From IMG/VR virus record IMGVR_UViG_3300035672_000073, positions 1 through 38,175 of that record: a DNA stretch of 38,175 nt; one strand, given 5' to 3'. This DNA comes from a virus. Positions 1-6,582 of the stretch are shown in pieces; the first letter of the stretch is position 1; every line of letters starts with the position of its first letter. The notes below the pieces were generated by a model, which did not search any database, had not been told where the DNA came from, and saw only the letters and a program-made list of their open reading frames with translations. Position numbers and translations under genes: made by a program.

Positions 1-1203
1 ATGGCAAACCGCAAGGTGGCTCTGGTTCGGTCACTCAAGCTGAATGGTAAGTGGATTCACACTCGCCCGTTTGTTTCGCTGAAAGGACGCAGCGAAAAAG
101 AACGCGTCTCCCCTGACTACGTGATCCTCAAAAAGCAGAAGTTTCTCGTCCCGGTCGGCACTCCGACCAAGTGGAAGGTGTTCTTCTATCAGGGTCAGAG
201 GCAGCGGTTGATCCCGTGTGAGGACATACTTGACGCGGTGTCCCAGAAAGCTCAGTGGGAAGCCAAGCTGGCTTTGCGAGCGGCTGGCGGAACCGTGGCC
301 GAGGACATCAAGCGTCCTTCGCTCCAGACGCTGGCGACCGAGTGGCAGGACGAAGCCGAACTCCGTGATCTGGACAAGGACACGCTTGGTGGCTACGCCA
401 TTGTGGTGAACGAGTTCCTCAAGGTTTGCGGTCGGGCCTTCGCCGACGAACTGGTCCACCGGGACACGCTCCGTTACTTGGCTGCGCTCCGCGATGAGAA
501 ACGCGACGGAGGACCACTGAGCAAACGGACTGGTGCCAATCGCCTCGTCGTTCTGAAATCCTTCCTGAAGTTCTGCAAGGTGGACGCCAACGAACTCGTC
601 CAGAAAAAGGACAAGCCACGGTTCACCAAACTGAAGCCGGAATCGTACAGCATCGAAGAGATGCAGAAGATTTTGGACGCGGCTCGCTCGCAAGGCAAAG
701 AACGGTTGGCTCTGGCAATCGAAGTCGGCATCAAGACCGGGATGCGCAAGATGGAGATTGCCAATCTGGAATGGGCGATGGTGAACCTCAAGGATCGAAA
801 GATTCACTTGAAGTCCGACGACTCCGGTGACTTCGAAATCAAGGACAGGGAAGATCGGAACAGCATCCGGTTGGAAGCGGGACTCGCTGAACGGTTGACC
901 GACTGGCGCAGACGGCATCCGAAGACGCGGCTCGTGTTCGGAACCTCCGGTGATCTACCCGATAAGAAACTGTTAGAGAAGATGAAGGCTTGCGCGAAGA
1001 AGGCTGGCGTCAAGGTGAACGGTCGGCTTTACTTCCACAAGTTCCGTAGTAGTTTCATGAGCCACATGCAGGGCAAGGTGAAACTCGCGACGCTGATGGA
1101 TATGACGGGACACTCGGATTTGAAATCGGTCATGCGCTACCTTGCGGTGAACGAGGAAGAGAAATTGCCTGCGCTGGATCAAGTGTTTGGTGATCTCGGC
1201 TAA
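1..1203 (+). CDS. int: Tyrosine recombinase (phage integrase)
   Basis: This 400-residue protein should catalyse site-specific integration and excision of the phage genome through a covalent 3'-phosphotyrosine intermediate. The C-terminal catalytic domain (about residues 213-400) shows the family signature in order: R249 in TGMRKMEI, H346 and R349 in FHKFRSS, H371 in TGHSDLKS, and the nucleophile Y380 in VMRYL. Residues 105-200 look like the SAM-like core-binding domain, and the first 60 residues resemble a basic arm-binding domain. The length is usual for a phage integrase. The gene begins at the first base of the window, so its promoter and ribosome binding site are not visible. A strong terminator follows 24 bases after the stop. 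No attachment site could be identified because the left flank is missing. Confidence 0.95.
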   Translation: MANRKVALVRSLKLNGKWIHTRPFVSLKGRSEKERVSPDYVILKKQKFLVPVGTPTKWKVFFYQGQRQRLIPCEDILDAVSQKAQWEAKLALRAAGGTVAEDIKRPSLQTLATEWQDEAELRDLDKDTLGGYAIVVNEFLKVCGRAFADELVHRDTLRYLAALRDEKRDGGPLSKRTGANRLVVLKSFLKFCKVDANELVQKKDKPRFTKLKPESYSIEEMQKILDAARSQGKERLALAIEVGIKTGMRKMEIANLEWAMVNLKDRKIHLKSDDSGDFEIKDREDRNSIRLEAGLAERLTDWRRRHPKTRLVFGTSGDLPDKKLLEKMKACAKKAGVKVNGRLYFHKFRSSFMSHMQGKVKLATLMDMTGHSDLKSVMRYLAVNEEEKLPALDQVFGDLG

Positions 1204-1224
1204 CCTGCTCGGTCTGCCACTCAG

Positions 1225-1248
1225 CCGCTCCTTCGGGAGCGGTTTTTT
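1225..1248 (+). terminator. Rho-independent terminator after the integrase
   Basis: A perfect 7-bp stem (CCGCTCC / GGAGCGG) closed by a TTCG tetraloop is followed by six T residues. It lies directly after the integrase stop codon. The same stem, loop and T tract recur at 3911-3932. The opposite strand lacks a T tract, so it should act on rightward transcription only. Confidence 0.93.
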
Positions 1249-1261
1249 CTTGCGAACAATG

Positions 1262-1414
1262 TCACGGCTGGCTGGGAGGGATGGTGGGCTTTGCCTCGGC
1301 ATCAAGCAAATCATTCAACTCACGCGCAAGTTTCGCGATCTTGGAATTGTCCTTTTCCATGGCGATCTGTTGACACAAGTCATCAACGCGCTTCTGCTGT
1401 TCTGCATTTATCAC
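1262..1414 (-). CDS. Small helical hypothetical protein (50 aa)
   Basis: A 50-residue ORF with GTG start (1412-1414) and TGA stop (1262-1264). It contains the stretches EQQKRVDDLCQQIAMEKD and KIAKLARELNDLLDAEAKP. The composition is amphipathic and helical. It resembles a class of short proteins that I associate with Acidobacteriota genomes, in which a run such as DLCQxxAxEKD is followed by an LxxELNxLL helix; this is recognition from memory only. It faces the integrase gene, with the integrase terminator between them. No good Shine-Dalgarno precedes the GTG, and an in-frame stop lies six codons upstream, which limits the start choice. No function can be assigned. Confidence 0.55.
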   Translation of the reverse strand: MINAEQQKRVDDLCQQIAMEKDNSKIAKLARELNDLLDAEAKPTIPPSQP

Positions 1415-1479
1415 TTGGAGGCTAGTCTTTCATGGATCATGGCTGTTTGGCAGGTACGAGTCGATTTTCCCAAGGATTC

Positions 1480-1689
1480 CTAGAGAACATTGCTTTGAGG
1501 ATCAGTAGCAGTGTGTTGGGTAATGTGATTTGCGTAACATTCCCGATGGACAGCCGCGCCATTTTCGTCAGCGCACGTGTCAGTACTCAGGGAGACGGGC
1601 TTGTTGCAGAGTGGGCAGTTGATTTGGGACTCGTGAATGCTTTCCACAGGACACCCCTTGAACTTACCGAAGAGGAAATCTCGCGACAA
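1480..1689 (-). CDS. Small Cys/His zinc-binding hypothetical protein
   Basis: A 69-residue ORF whose centre reads CPLCNKPVSLSTDTCADENG followed by AAVHRECY. This gives a CxxC pair plus a later His/Cys pair (HREC), a likely structural zinc site. It resembles a small acidobacterial protein type with a CPLCxKPV...DExGxAVHxECY pattern, judged from memory. The start is uncertain. A TTG at 1687-1689 has an AGGA only two bases upstream, there is no internal ATG, and an in-frame stop lies just above. It reads in the same direction as the neighbouring small gene at 1262-1414. No function is known. It could be a host-like regulator or an adaptor. Confidence 0.45.
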   Translation of the reverse strand: MSRDFLFGKFKGCPVESIHESQINCPLCNKPVSLSTDTCADENGAAVHRECYANHITQHTATDPQSNVL

Positions 1690-1798
1690 AATCCTAGAAT
1701 AAGTTCACCCCTTCTTTCAATACATTTTTGTGTTCGATGCCGGACATAAGCAATGTTAAGGCTAGCCGCCTCACACGTGCCGTCGTGCAATGCGGTCT

Positions 1799-2236
1799 TT
1801 AGTTAGACTTCGCCCCCATCAGGCTGCGCACGCTTCCCATGAGTTGCGCATCCACCTCATCCGCAATGACCATAACGTCCAGAAGCACCTGGGTCTGATT
1901 GAGTTCGTTCTGGTGGAGATGTAATGTGCCGAATGTGGCGACCTGAAACGCCCGCGATTCCTCAATGAGCATGGAGGCAGAGTAGCCTTGTGCACGCCGT
2001 ATCCGTCCGTGTGCGGAAGCGGCGACGGAGACGGGCGAATCGGTATCCTTAGCAAGGCGCAGGCGGGAAATCAGGTCATGGTACAGCTTAGGGAGATGAG
2101 CCGAACGGTCCGCATCGCTGAGTGGAATGTCAGTCAGTTCTGAAACCAGATTCACCCGCCTCAGCCATTCTTTAATCGTTGGTTCGAGTTCCCGTTCTAG
2201 AATGTCCGCCACGCTCGCCACTGTCTTCAGTTTCAT
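1799..2236 (-). CDS. RsbRD N-terminal-like domain protein
   Basis: About 145 residues from the ATG at 2236, chosen because GGAG lies six bases upstream. An alternative ATG at 2248 and a TTG at 2293 are in frame. The core IKEWLRRVNLVSELTDIPLS, then DADRSAHLPKLYHDLISRLR, matches the RsbRD N-terminal / sensor-kinase helical domain (PF14361 type), in which a WxxRV helix is followed by an 'R..HLP.L...L...LR' helix. In that family the domain sits at the N terminus of stressosome co-antagonists and some histidine kinases. Here it is free-standing, with no STAS or kinase domain. It diverges from the rightward genes starting at 2613. A regulatory role is inferred. It might titrate a host signalling partner. 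Confidence 0.6.
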   Translation of the reverse strand: MKLKTVASVADILERELEPTIKEWLRRVNLVSELTDIPLSDADRSAHLPKLYHDLISRLRLAKDTDSPVSVAASAHGRIRRAQGYSASMLIEESRAFQVATFGTLHLHQNELNQTQVLLDVMVIADEVDAQLMGSVRSLMGAKSN

Positions 2237-2612
2237 GGGGTACTCCATGCGCTCACCGAGTGTCGCACGTAGCGACTTCACAAAGCTGTTCAAAACAGAT
2301 CAATTGTCGGGAGCCGAGCCGGGACTCCGGTCAAGCCTGTTTTCCCACACGCTGCAACCCCGAGCACGAGCCGGGAGCCGTTTAACCAGCCCAGTACCTC
2401 CCTTCGTCTAGGAGCCTGGGCAACGATCCAGTCCGCCTATACACAGTCTGGCCAGCAAAATTAACCTCCTAGCAGCCTGCTATAGCCCCTCCGAGTCTCC
2501 GCTCCAGCCCAAACCCTCAGCCCTAGAAACGGCTTCCAGCGCGAACTTCGGTATGACGAACTTCGTCAGAATTCGCGTGTCGCCGCTCCTCCCTAGGAGA
2601 CAAGATTCCTTT
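2237..2612. promoter_or_regulatory. Divergent control region with operator-like palindrome
   Basis: No convincing gene is seen in this 376-base stretch between a leftward gene (ATG 2236) and a rightward gene (ATG 2613). Near its right end GACGAA-C-TTCGTC (2555-2567) is a perfect 6-bp palindrome around a single base. It overlaps a direct repeat of GAACTTCG (2543-2550 and 2558-2565, spaced 15 bases). This arrangement suits a repressor operator. The left part is GC-rich, with GAGCCGGGA present twice. No confident -35/-10 pair could be picked. Confidence 0.4.
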
Positions 2613-2810
2613 ATGGCACAGCACTCTAATAGCGAGCCGCAACCGAACTGGCCTGATCTCGCCGTCGACCAGACGGCTTGGGAGATGGCCAAACTGCAAG
2701 TCCGGTCGAACGCCACCATCTCGGAAATCGCTCAACGTGCTCAGGCCAACAAACTCACCTTGCAAACAGAAGGCGAGGATGAACTCGAACAATTAAGGAG
2801 ACAACAATGA
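2613..2810 (+). CDS. Small hypothetical protein (65 aa)
   Basis: Starts at ATG 2613, preceded by AGGAGA about 12 bases upstream. An upstream ATG at 2553 is in frame, but it lacks a ribosome binding site and would run through the operator-like palindrome. The product is hydrophilic, with a central helix (WEMAKLQVRSNATISEIAQR) and an acidic, Gln-rich C terminus (EGEDELEQLRRQQ). Its stop overlaps the start of the next gene (ATGA), so the two are translationally coupled. First gene of the rightward cluster that ends at the 3911 terminator. Function not recognised. Confidence 0.6.
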   Translation: MAQHSNSEPQPNWPDLAVDQTAWEMAKLQVRSNATISEIAQRAQANKLTLQTEGEDELEQLRRQQ

Positions 2811-3079
2811 AACGCACTCACTGGTTTGTGAAACTGCTCGCGGTCGTTATCGGTCTCTCGGTGTTGCTCGCCATCGTGGAGTCGGTGAATCACCCAACTC
2901 CCGCGCCAGTTGCTCCCGGTCACGTGATCACCGATATCTGCGAGCCGGGAGCAGTGGCCATTCAGCAAGCCTGCACCGAGAGCGGCTCAACCTCACCACA
3001 GTGCGCTCAGTTGGAGATGTCGGCTCGGCTGCACGAACGGGCTAACGGAACACTGTCGTGCGGAAAGGGGAGCAAGTAA
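2807..3079 (+). CDS. Small exported or membrane-anchored Cys-containing protein
   Basis: A 90-residue protein with AAGGAGAC just upstream of its ATG and an ATGA overlap with the preceding gene. Residues 1-8 carry two basic residues (K2, R3), and residues 8-25 form a hydrophobic segment (VKLLAVVIGLSVLLAIVE). This is a signal anchor or signal peptide with no obvious cleavage motif. The remaining 60 residues are predicted outside the cytoplasm. They hold four cysteines (in ICEPG, QACTES, QCAQL and LSCGK), compatible with two disulfide bonds. It could be a superinfection-exclusion, lysis-accessory or envelope protein, but no family was recognised. Confidence 0.6.
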   Translation: MKRTHWFVKLLAVVIGLSVLLAIVESVNHPTPAPVAPGHVITDICEPGAVAIQQACTESGSTSPQCAQLEMSARLHERANGTLSCGKGSK

Positions 3080-3107
3080 TGACGCGCCAAACTCAATCCC
3101 GTCGCTC

Positions 3108-3127
3108 AAGTTCTGTGGTAGGAACTT
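3108..3127 (+). promoter_or_regulatory. Leader hairpin, copy 1
   Basis: AAGTTC-TGTGGTAG-GAACTT forms a 6-bp stem with an 8-base loop. It is followed directly by CTGACAAACGGAG, the ribosome binding region of the gene starting at 3148. A second copy with the identical loop precedes the gene at 3483. It may be an RNA-level regulator of translation or a duplicated operator. Confidence 0.5.
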
Positions 3128-3147
3128 CTGACAAACGGAGAATGAAA

Positions 3148-3426
3148 ATGAAAACAGCAACCGAGAAGCCAGCCGTCCAACCCAAACAGTACCGCCTGCA
3201 CGCCAACGTGGAGCCGACCAAGTTCCGAGGTTTCCTGGCGGCCTTCCTTGAGTTCGTCGCGAAGAAGGGCAACGTCACCGTCGCGCAAATCACCGAGGAG
3301 TTCGGTGGCAGACAGTTCGATGGCCACAAAGTAAACGAACTCCGCGTCCGTCGCTACATCAGCTACTGCCGCTCGCACGATCTGATGGTCCTCGGAGCCG
3401 CGAAGTCAGCGAAGGCAGGTTCCTAG
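3148..3426 (+). CDS. Putative winged-helix DNA-binding protein, paralogue of 37583-37900
   Basis: A 92-residue protein from ATG 3148, which sits seven bases after ACGGAG. Upstream in-frame starts at 3058 and 3079 would place the leader hairpin inside the coding region. A basic tail (about residues 1-20) is followed by a compact domain with the motifs FRGFLAAFLEFVAKKGNVTV, EEFGGRQFDGHKVNELRV and RRYISYC. The helix pattern suggests a winged-helix fold, but I do not recognise a named family. The same pattern (RGFL..F..F..KKG.V, EF.GRQ.DGHK, RV.RYI.Y) occurs in the gene at 37583, so the two are paralogues at opposite ends of the window. A nucleoid-associated or regulatory role is inferred. Confidence 0.65.
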   Translation: MKTATEKPAVQPKQYRLHANVEPTKFRGFLAAFLEFVAKKGNVTVAQITEEFGGRQFDGHKVNELRVRRYISYCRSHDLMVLGAAKSAKAGS

Positions 3427-3444
3427 TGAGGAACTTGACCGTCC

Positions 3445-3466
3445 AGAGTTCTGTGGTAGGAATTCT
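3445..3466 (+). promoter_or_regulatory. Leader hairpin, copy 2
   Basis: AGAGTTC-TGTGGTAG-GAATTCT forms a 7-bp stem (one G-U pair as RNA) with exactly the same 8-base loop as copy 1 at 3108-3127. It is followed by GAAACGGAGA, the ribosome binding site for the lipoprotein start at 3483. The stem sequences differ but pairing is kept, which favours a structured RNA element. Confidence 0.5.
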
Positions 3467-3482
3467 GAAACGGAGACAAACT

Positions 3483-3887
3483 ATGAAATGCACACTCGCG
3501 CTCCTTGCTGTGATCGCATTATCGGTGGGTTGCGAAACTCAAGCAGACCGGGAGAGACAGAAGGACTCGCAGATTCGGCTTCAGACCGCTGAGCAGGTGG
3601 CTCTCAACGACGCGACTGAGAAGGTTCAAGCCGTGCAACTGGAGTACGTGAACAATACCCAAGGGGAAGGCGCTGGCAGTGACCTGGCCGAATGCTTCGG
3701 TCACGGCTTCGATCTCCCACGACGCACGAATTTGGATGGCCAGCCGCGTCCGATGGAAGGTCTCTCCAATAGGAAGATTGCCAATTGCGACCACATTATG
3801 AAGATGATGCAAAAACAGAAGGCTCGGAATGACGCAGAGGAGAAGCGCAAGGATGCTGCTTACGACAAGGCTCACTCACAGAAGTAA
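3483..3887 (+). CDS. Small putative lipoprotein
   Basis: A 134-residue protein from ATG 3483, eight bases after CGGAG. Residues 1-16 (MKCTLALLAVIALSVG) form a short signal peptide, and C17 is in a lipobox-like SVGC. A lipidated, envelope-anchored product is therefore likely, although Ser at -3 is not ideal. The mature part is highly charged and helical (QADRERQKDSQIRLQTAEQV) and ends in a Lys-rich tail with KMMQKQKARNDAEEKRKDA. Two further cysteines lie in the middle (ECFGHG, NCDHIM). It may be a spanin-like, superinfection-exclusion or lysogenic-conversion protein; none of these is proven. It is the last gene before the 3911 terminator. Confidence 0.6.
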   Translation: MKCTLALLAVIALSVGCETQADRERQKDSQIRLQTAEQVALNDATEKVQAVQLEYVNNTQGEGAGSDLAECFGHGFDLPRRTNLDGQPRPMEGLSNRKIANCDHIMKMMQKQKARNDAEEKRKDAAYDKAHSQK

Positions 3888-3910
3888 AGACCGGAAGGCC
3901 GCTCCACTCG

Positions 3911-3932
3911 CCGCTCCTTCGGGAGCGGTTTT
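3911..3932 (+). terminator. Rho-independent terminator, same stem-loop as at 1225
   Basis: A CCGCTCC / GGAGCGG stem with TTCG loop and four T residues, identical in stem and loop to 1225-1248. It ends the rightward small-gene cluster after the lipoprotein gene. Confidence 0.9.
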
Positions 3933-4034
3933 CTAAGCGTGGTAGACTGAAAGGGTCTCATACACATCCCTCCGCCGTGCCCATTCTGGGCGTCGGTCTC
4001 TTGTGCAATCTGATGATTGGCACTGGAGGTTATA

Positions 4035-4202
4035 TTGGCTACGGCATTCGACCACGCAGAACCGCTTACGCCCGAGGAAATCCTGCTTCGGTTCAAGAAG
4101 GTCATGGGTAGAGATATGACCCCCGATGAGAAGCATAGATTTTTCTTGCCTGAGCCTCCCGATGTTGTGGCCGCGCGACTCAATCTCAACGACAAATCCT
4201 AG
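4035..4202 (+). CDS. Small hypothetical protein (55 aa)
   Basis: The start is TTG at 4035, chosen because a strong GGAGG lies five bases upstream. Another in-frame TTG at 4017 has no ribosome binding site. The acidic, helical product contains HAEPLTPEEILLRFKKVMGR and ends in PEPPDVVAARLNLNDKS. It sits between the 3911 terminator and the convergent leftward tail operon. A short hairpin (GCCCA-TTC-TGGGC, 3979-3991) lies in its upstream region. No function is recognised. Confidence 0.5.
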   Translation: MATAFDHAEPLTPEEILLRFKKVMGRDMTPDEKHRFFLPEPPDVVAARLNLNDKS

Positions 4203-4235
4203 CAACGCACTTTTGGGACACTACCGAAACTTTAA

Positions 4236-4463
4236 TTACTGCTTCAGTCCCTTGATGGCGATGACCAAGGCTTCATTGCCACCAGCGATGGTGCCCTTCA
4301 ACTCGGCATTACCTTCTTTGACCGCAGCCACGATCTCTTTCGTCTGGTTCTCGAAGTTGCTGGTGCTCTTGTGGTTCAGCAGGTTCTGGAGCAGCTTGCC
4401 TATACCAGCAAAGCCAGCCGTGACGAACGCGGGTGTGATGAGTTGAGACCAGTCGAATGCCAT
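4236..4463 (-). CDS. Small protein with hydrophobic N-terminal helix (holin-like?)
   Basis: A 75-residue protein and the last gene of the leftward tail operon. Residues 8-28 (LITPAFVTAGFAGIGKLLQNL) are hydrophobic or amphipathic and may cross or lie on the membrane. The rest is a Lys/Glu/Asn-containing helical tail (NFENQTKEIVAAVKEGNAEL). Its size, its position after the tail-fibre genes and its single hydrophobic segment would suit a holin-type protein, but there is no recognised family and no endolysin neighbour. A tail or capsid accessory protein is equally possible. Confidence 0.55.
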   Translation of the reverse strand: MAFDWSQLITPAFVTAGFAGIGKLLQNLLNHKSTSNFENQTKEIVAAVKEGNAELKGTIAGGNEALVIAIKGLKQ

Positions 4464-4496
4464 GGGCCGAGTTCCTCTGCTATGAGTCAGAAAGTC

Positions 4497-4955
4497 TTAG
4501 AACGGATACACCTGTCCTGGGCCACCGGAGTTTCCTCCGGTCGGGAAGATTTGTCCCGAGTACGGAGTAGACAGCGAGAGTGGCCAGTACTCGCGCACCA
4601 AAGTGAACACACCCTTCATGAACGACAGACCCGATTTCAGATTACCGACACTCGTGCCTGATCCTGCTACCGACATCGTGGTGATAACACCAGATGTGAG
4701 GAAGTAAGGCGGACCGATGTACTGGACATTGGCTCCAGCGAAGTAGCCGTTCGTGTCACCCAGTCCGATCCACTGTTTCGAACTGACCATCGTGCCGACG
4801 TAGGACGTGGTGGAGCCGAACCATTCACCGCTCGAATCGTTCTGGCCGACGAATGGGCATAGTCTCTTGGCGCAGCCGTCCGTGTAATGAGCAGCGGAGG
4901 AGAACCACTGACCCGAGGAGTCTCCTTGTCCGACGAATTGAAAAGTGATGGGCAT
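4497..4955 (-). CDS. Tail-associated protein with three internal FVGQxDSSGxWF repeats
   Basis: This 152-residue protein carries three copies of a motif spaced 27-28 residues apart. They are FVGQGDSSGQWF at residue 7, FVGQNDSSGEWF at residue 35, and the weaker WIGLGDTNGYF at residue 62. The remainder is Gly/Ser/Thr-rich, with a short hydrophobic stretch (SFMKGVFTLV). Beta-strand repeats of this sort are common in phage fibres and decoration proteins. It lies three bases downstream of the larger fibre-like gene and is probably co-translated with it. There is no strong Shine-Dalgarno. A receptor-binding or fibre-tip role is inferred from position. Confidence 0.7.
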   Translation of the reverse strand: MPITFQFVGQGDSSGQWFSSAAHYTDGCAKRLCPFVGQNDSSGEWFGSTTSYVGTMVSSKQWIGLGDTNGYFAGANVQYIGPPYFLTSGVITTMSVAGSGTSVGNLKSGLSFMKGVFTLVREYWPLSLSTPYSGQIFPTGGNSGGPGQVYPF

Positions 4956-4958
4956 AGA

Positions 4959-6572
4959 TTATTGCCAGAGAATACCGATGGCTGAGTTGCCCTTGGGAGA
5001 CGCCTGTAAGAAGGGACTAACTTTCGAACATAGGTACGTGCAAGATGCGCCGTACATCACGACGTTGACCAGCGAACCTTCGGCCACGTCGTTCTGAAGA
5101 AACAGCACTGTTCCCAAAATGGGGTTCCCCACGAAGCCTACGATGGGGAAGACAGGCATCGCTGGAATCTGACCGTTGCAGCTACCAGTATTGAGAGTTC
5201 CATTGCTCCCGGCCAGAGGAAGCGAGACCCACGACGCCGTGGTGTAGCCAGCACTCGGACCCGAGCCGAACTGAAACACCGATTGTTGAGCTGTGTTATT
5301 GAAGCCAGACGTCAGCGCAGTCCAGTAGGTAGGCAAAGTATTACCCGCCAAATCTCTGGCACGTTCGATGACAAGTGCGAATGGACAGTTTGCATTCGAG
5401 TGCGTTCTCCACATGATCATGCGGAAGGAGTCCGCGTCGCCAGCGAAATCGCACTCGAACAGTGAAGCTGCAAAACCCGCAAGTCCAAGAGCAGCCGAGT
5501 TGTATTCTGAGTAGGTTTGTGACCCAGGATTGTAATAATTGCCGATGATCATTCCTGTGTTGTTGGTGCTCGTGCCGACAGCATAGACGAGGTACGGCAT
5601 TCCAACTGCACCACCTGTGGCAGCCGTCTCGCCGTAGACCAGCTTCAGGTAGATAGGCGAAGCTACTGACTGAGGACCGTTGGACACCCACACTTCGTAG
5701 TTGTAAGGAATCCAGAAGCCGGCAGAAGTACCACTGCTCTGGTTAAGGCTAGATGCCGGTGCAGAAGCAGCCGTCACTGATCCTGCGTGCGTCTCGCTGA
5801 CGCCACTGGCGTTGGTGAATCCGATGTAACTCTGACCCGAGCACGTGGCCGTGAAGGTCACGTTGTTCGCTCCGCTCGAAGTAGACATGCCAGCGATTGC
5901 CATCTGCTGACCCACGAATATTTGACATGAGTTCGACACGAATCCACCTGAAGTGAAAACAGCACTAGAAGTGGCGACACTCGTTGCCGTACCAGCCGCT
6001 GTCACCGCTGTTCCGAGTCCATTCGAGAGGGTCATGGTCGTTGCTGTCGATGCTGAGCACACAAATGTGCCATTGTTTCCGCTGAATGCTCCAGTGAACC
6101 CTGTGATGGTGAGCACGAAACCGACGAAGCCGTTCGACGCTCCACCTGTGAAAGTCCCCGTGTATACAGTGCCGGAGGTAGCATTTCCCGTCCCGACCGA
6201 AGAGATGGCAAGCGATTGCGCCGTGCTTTGGATGACCTGAAGCGCAGCGTTGGTGAACTGCGTGTTCAGCACACATAGGTAGGTCAGTCCGCCATATGTA
6301 ACCATTGAGTTGGTGCCCGAGCTAGAGTTCACGCCAATGTATGCAGTACCAGCAGACCACGCGCCAGCAGCAAGCAGAGACTTCACACTGGGAACGGCGA
6401 GACCGTTGGTGAGCAGCGCGACGGCGTTCGCCCAGTTGACCGTGTAGCCACCGGGATCGGAAGCTTTCACCCATCCCAACGTGCTCAGGGCATTGCTGAT
6501 GCCTTGTGCCCACGAGAGATAGTTGGCGATGGTGCTGCTGTCGGACGTGCAAAGTGTTTGAATCTTAGCCAT
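4959..6572 (-). CDS. Tail fibre / receptor-binding-like protein with inserted repeat domain
   Basis: A 537-residue Gly/Ser/Thr-rich protein with AGAGGAAA upstream of its ATG. It is paralogous to the gene at 6583-7704. Both start with MAK, have a W-x-x-x-I helix early, share an ECD[FW]AGD segment with following aromatic residues, share P[VI]FP[IL]VG near the C terminus, and end in G[IL].WQ. Relative to the paralogue, this one carries an extra stretch at about residues 120-280. That stretch contains two related beta modules (NNGTFVCSASTATTMTLSNG, and a diverged NNVTFTATCSGQS copy). A role in host-surface binding is inferred from position at the tail end of the operon, duplication and composition. 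Confidence 0.75.
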   Translation of the reverse strand: MAKIQTLCTSDSSTIANYLSWAQGISNALSTLGWVKASDPGGYTVNWANAVALLTNGLAVPSVKSLLAAGAWSAGTAYIGVNSSSGTNSMVTYGGLTYLCVLNTQFTNAALQVIQSTAQSLAISSVGTGNATSGTVYTGTFTGGASNGFVGFVLTITGFTGAFSGNNGTFVCSASTATTMTLSNGLGTAVTAAGTATSVATSSAVFTSGGFVSNSCQIFVGQQMAIAGMSTSSGANNVTFTATCSGQSYIGFTNASGVSETHAGSVTAASAPASSLNQSSGTSAGFWIPYNYEVWVSNGPQSVASPIYLKLVYGETAATGGAVGMPYLVYAVGTSTNNTGMIIGNYYNPGSQTYSEYNSAALGLAGFAASLFECDFAGDADSFRMIMWRTHSNANCPFALVIERARDLAGNTLPTYWTALTSGFNNTAQQSVFQFGSGPSAGYTTASWVSLPLAGSNGTLNTGSCNGQIPAMPVFPIVGFVGNPILGTVLFLQNDVAEGSLVNVVMYGASCTYLCSKVSPFLQASPKGNSAIGILWQ

Positions 6573-6582
6573 GAGTTTCCTC

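Noticed and set aside
31-918. 295-codon leftward ORF opposite the integrase
   Set aside because: It is the antisense of a clear integrase gene, has no ribosome site and no recognisable protein pattern.
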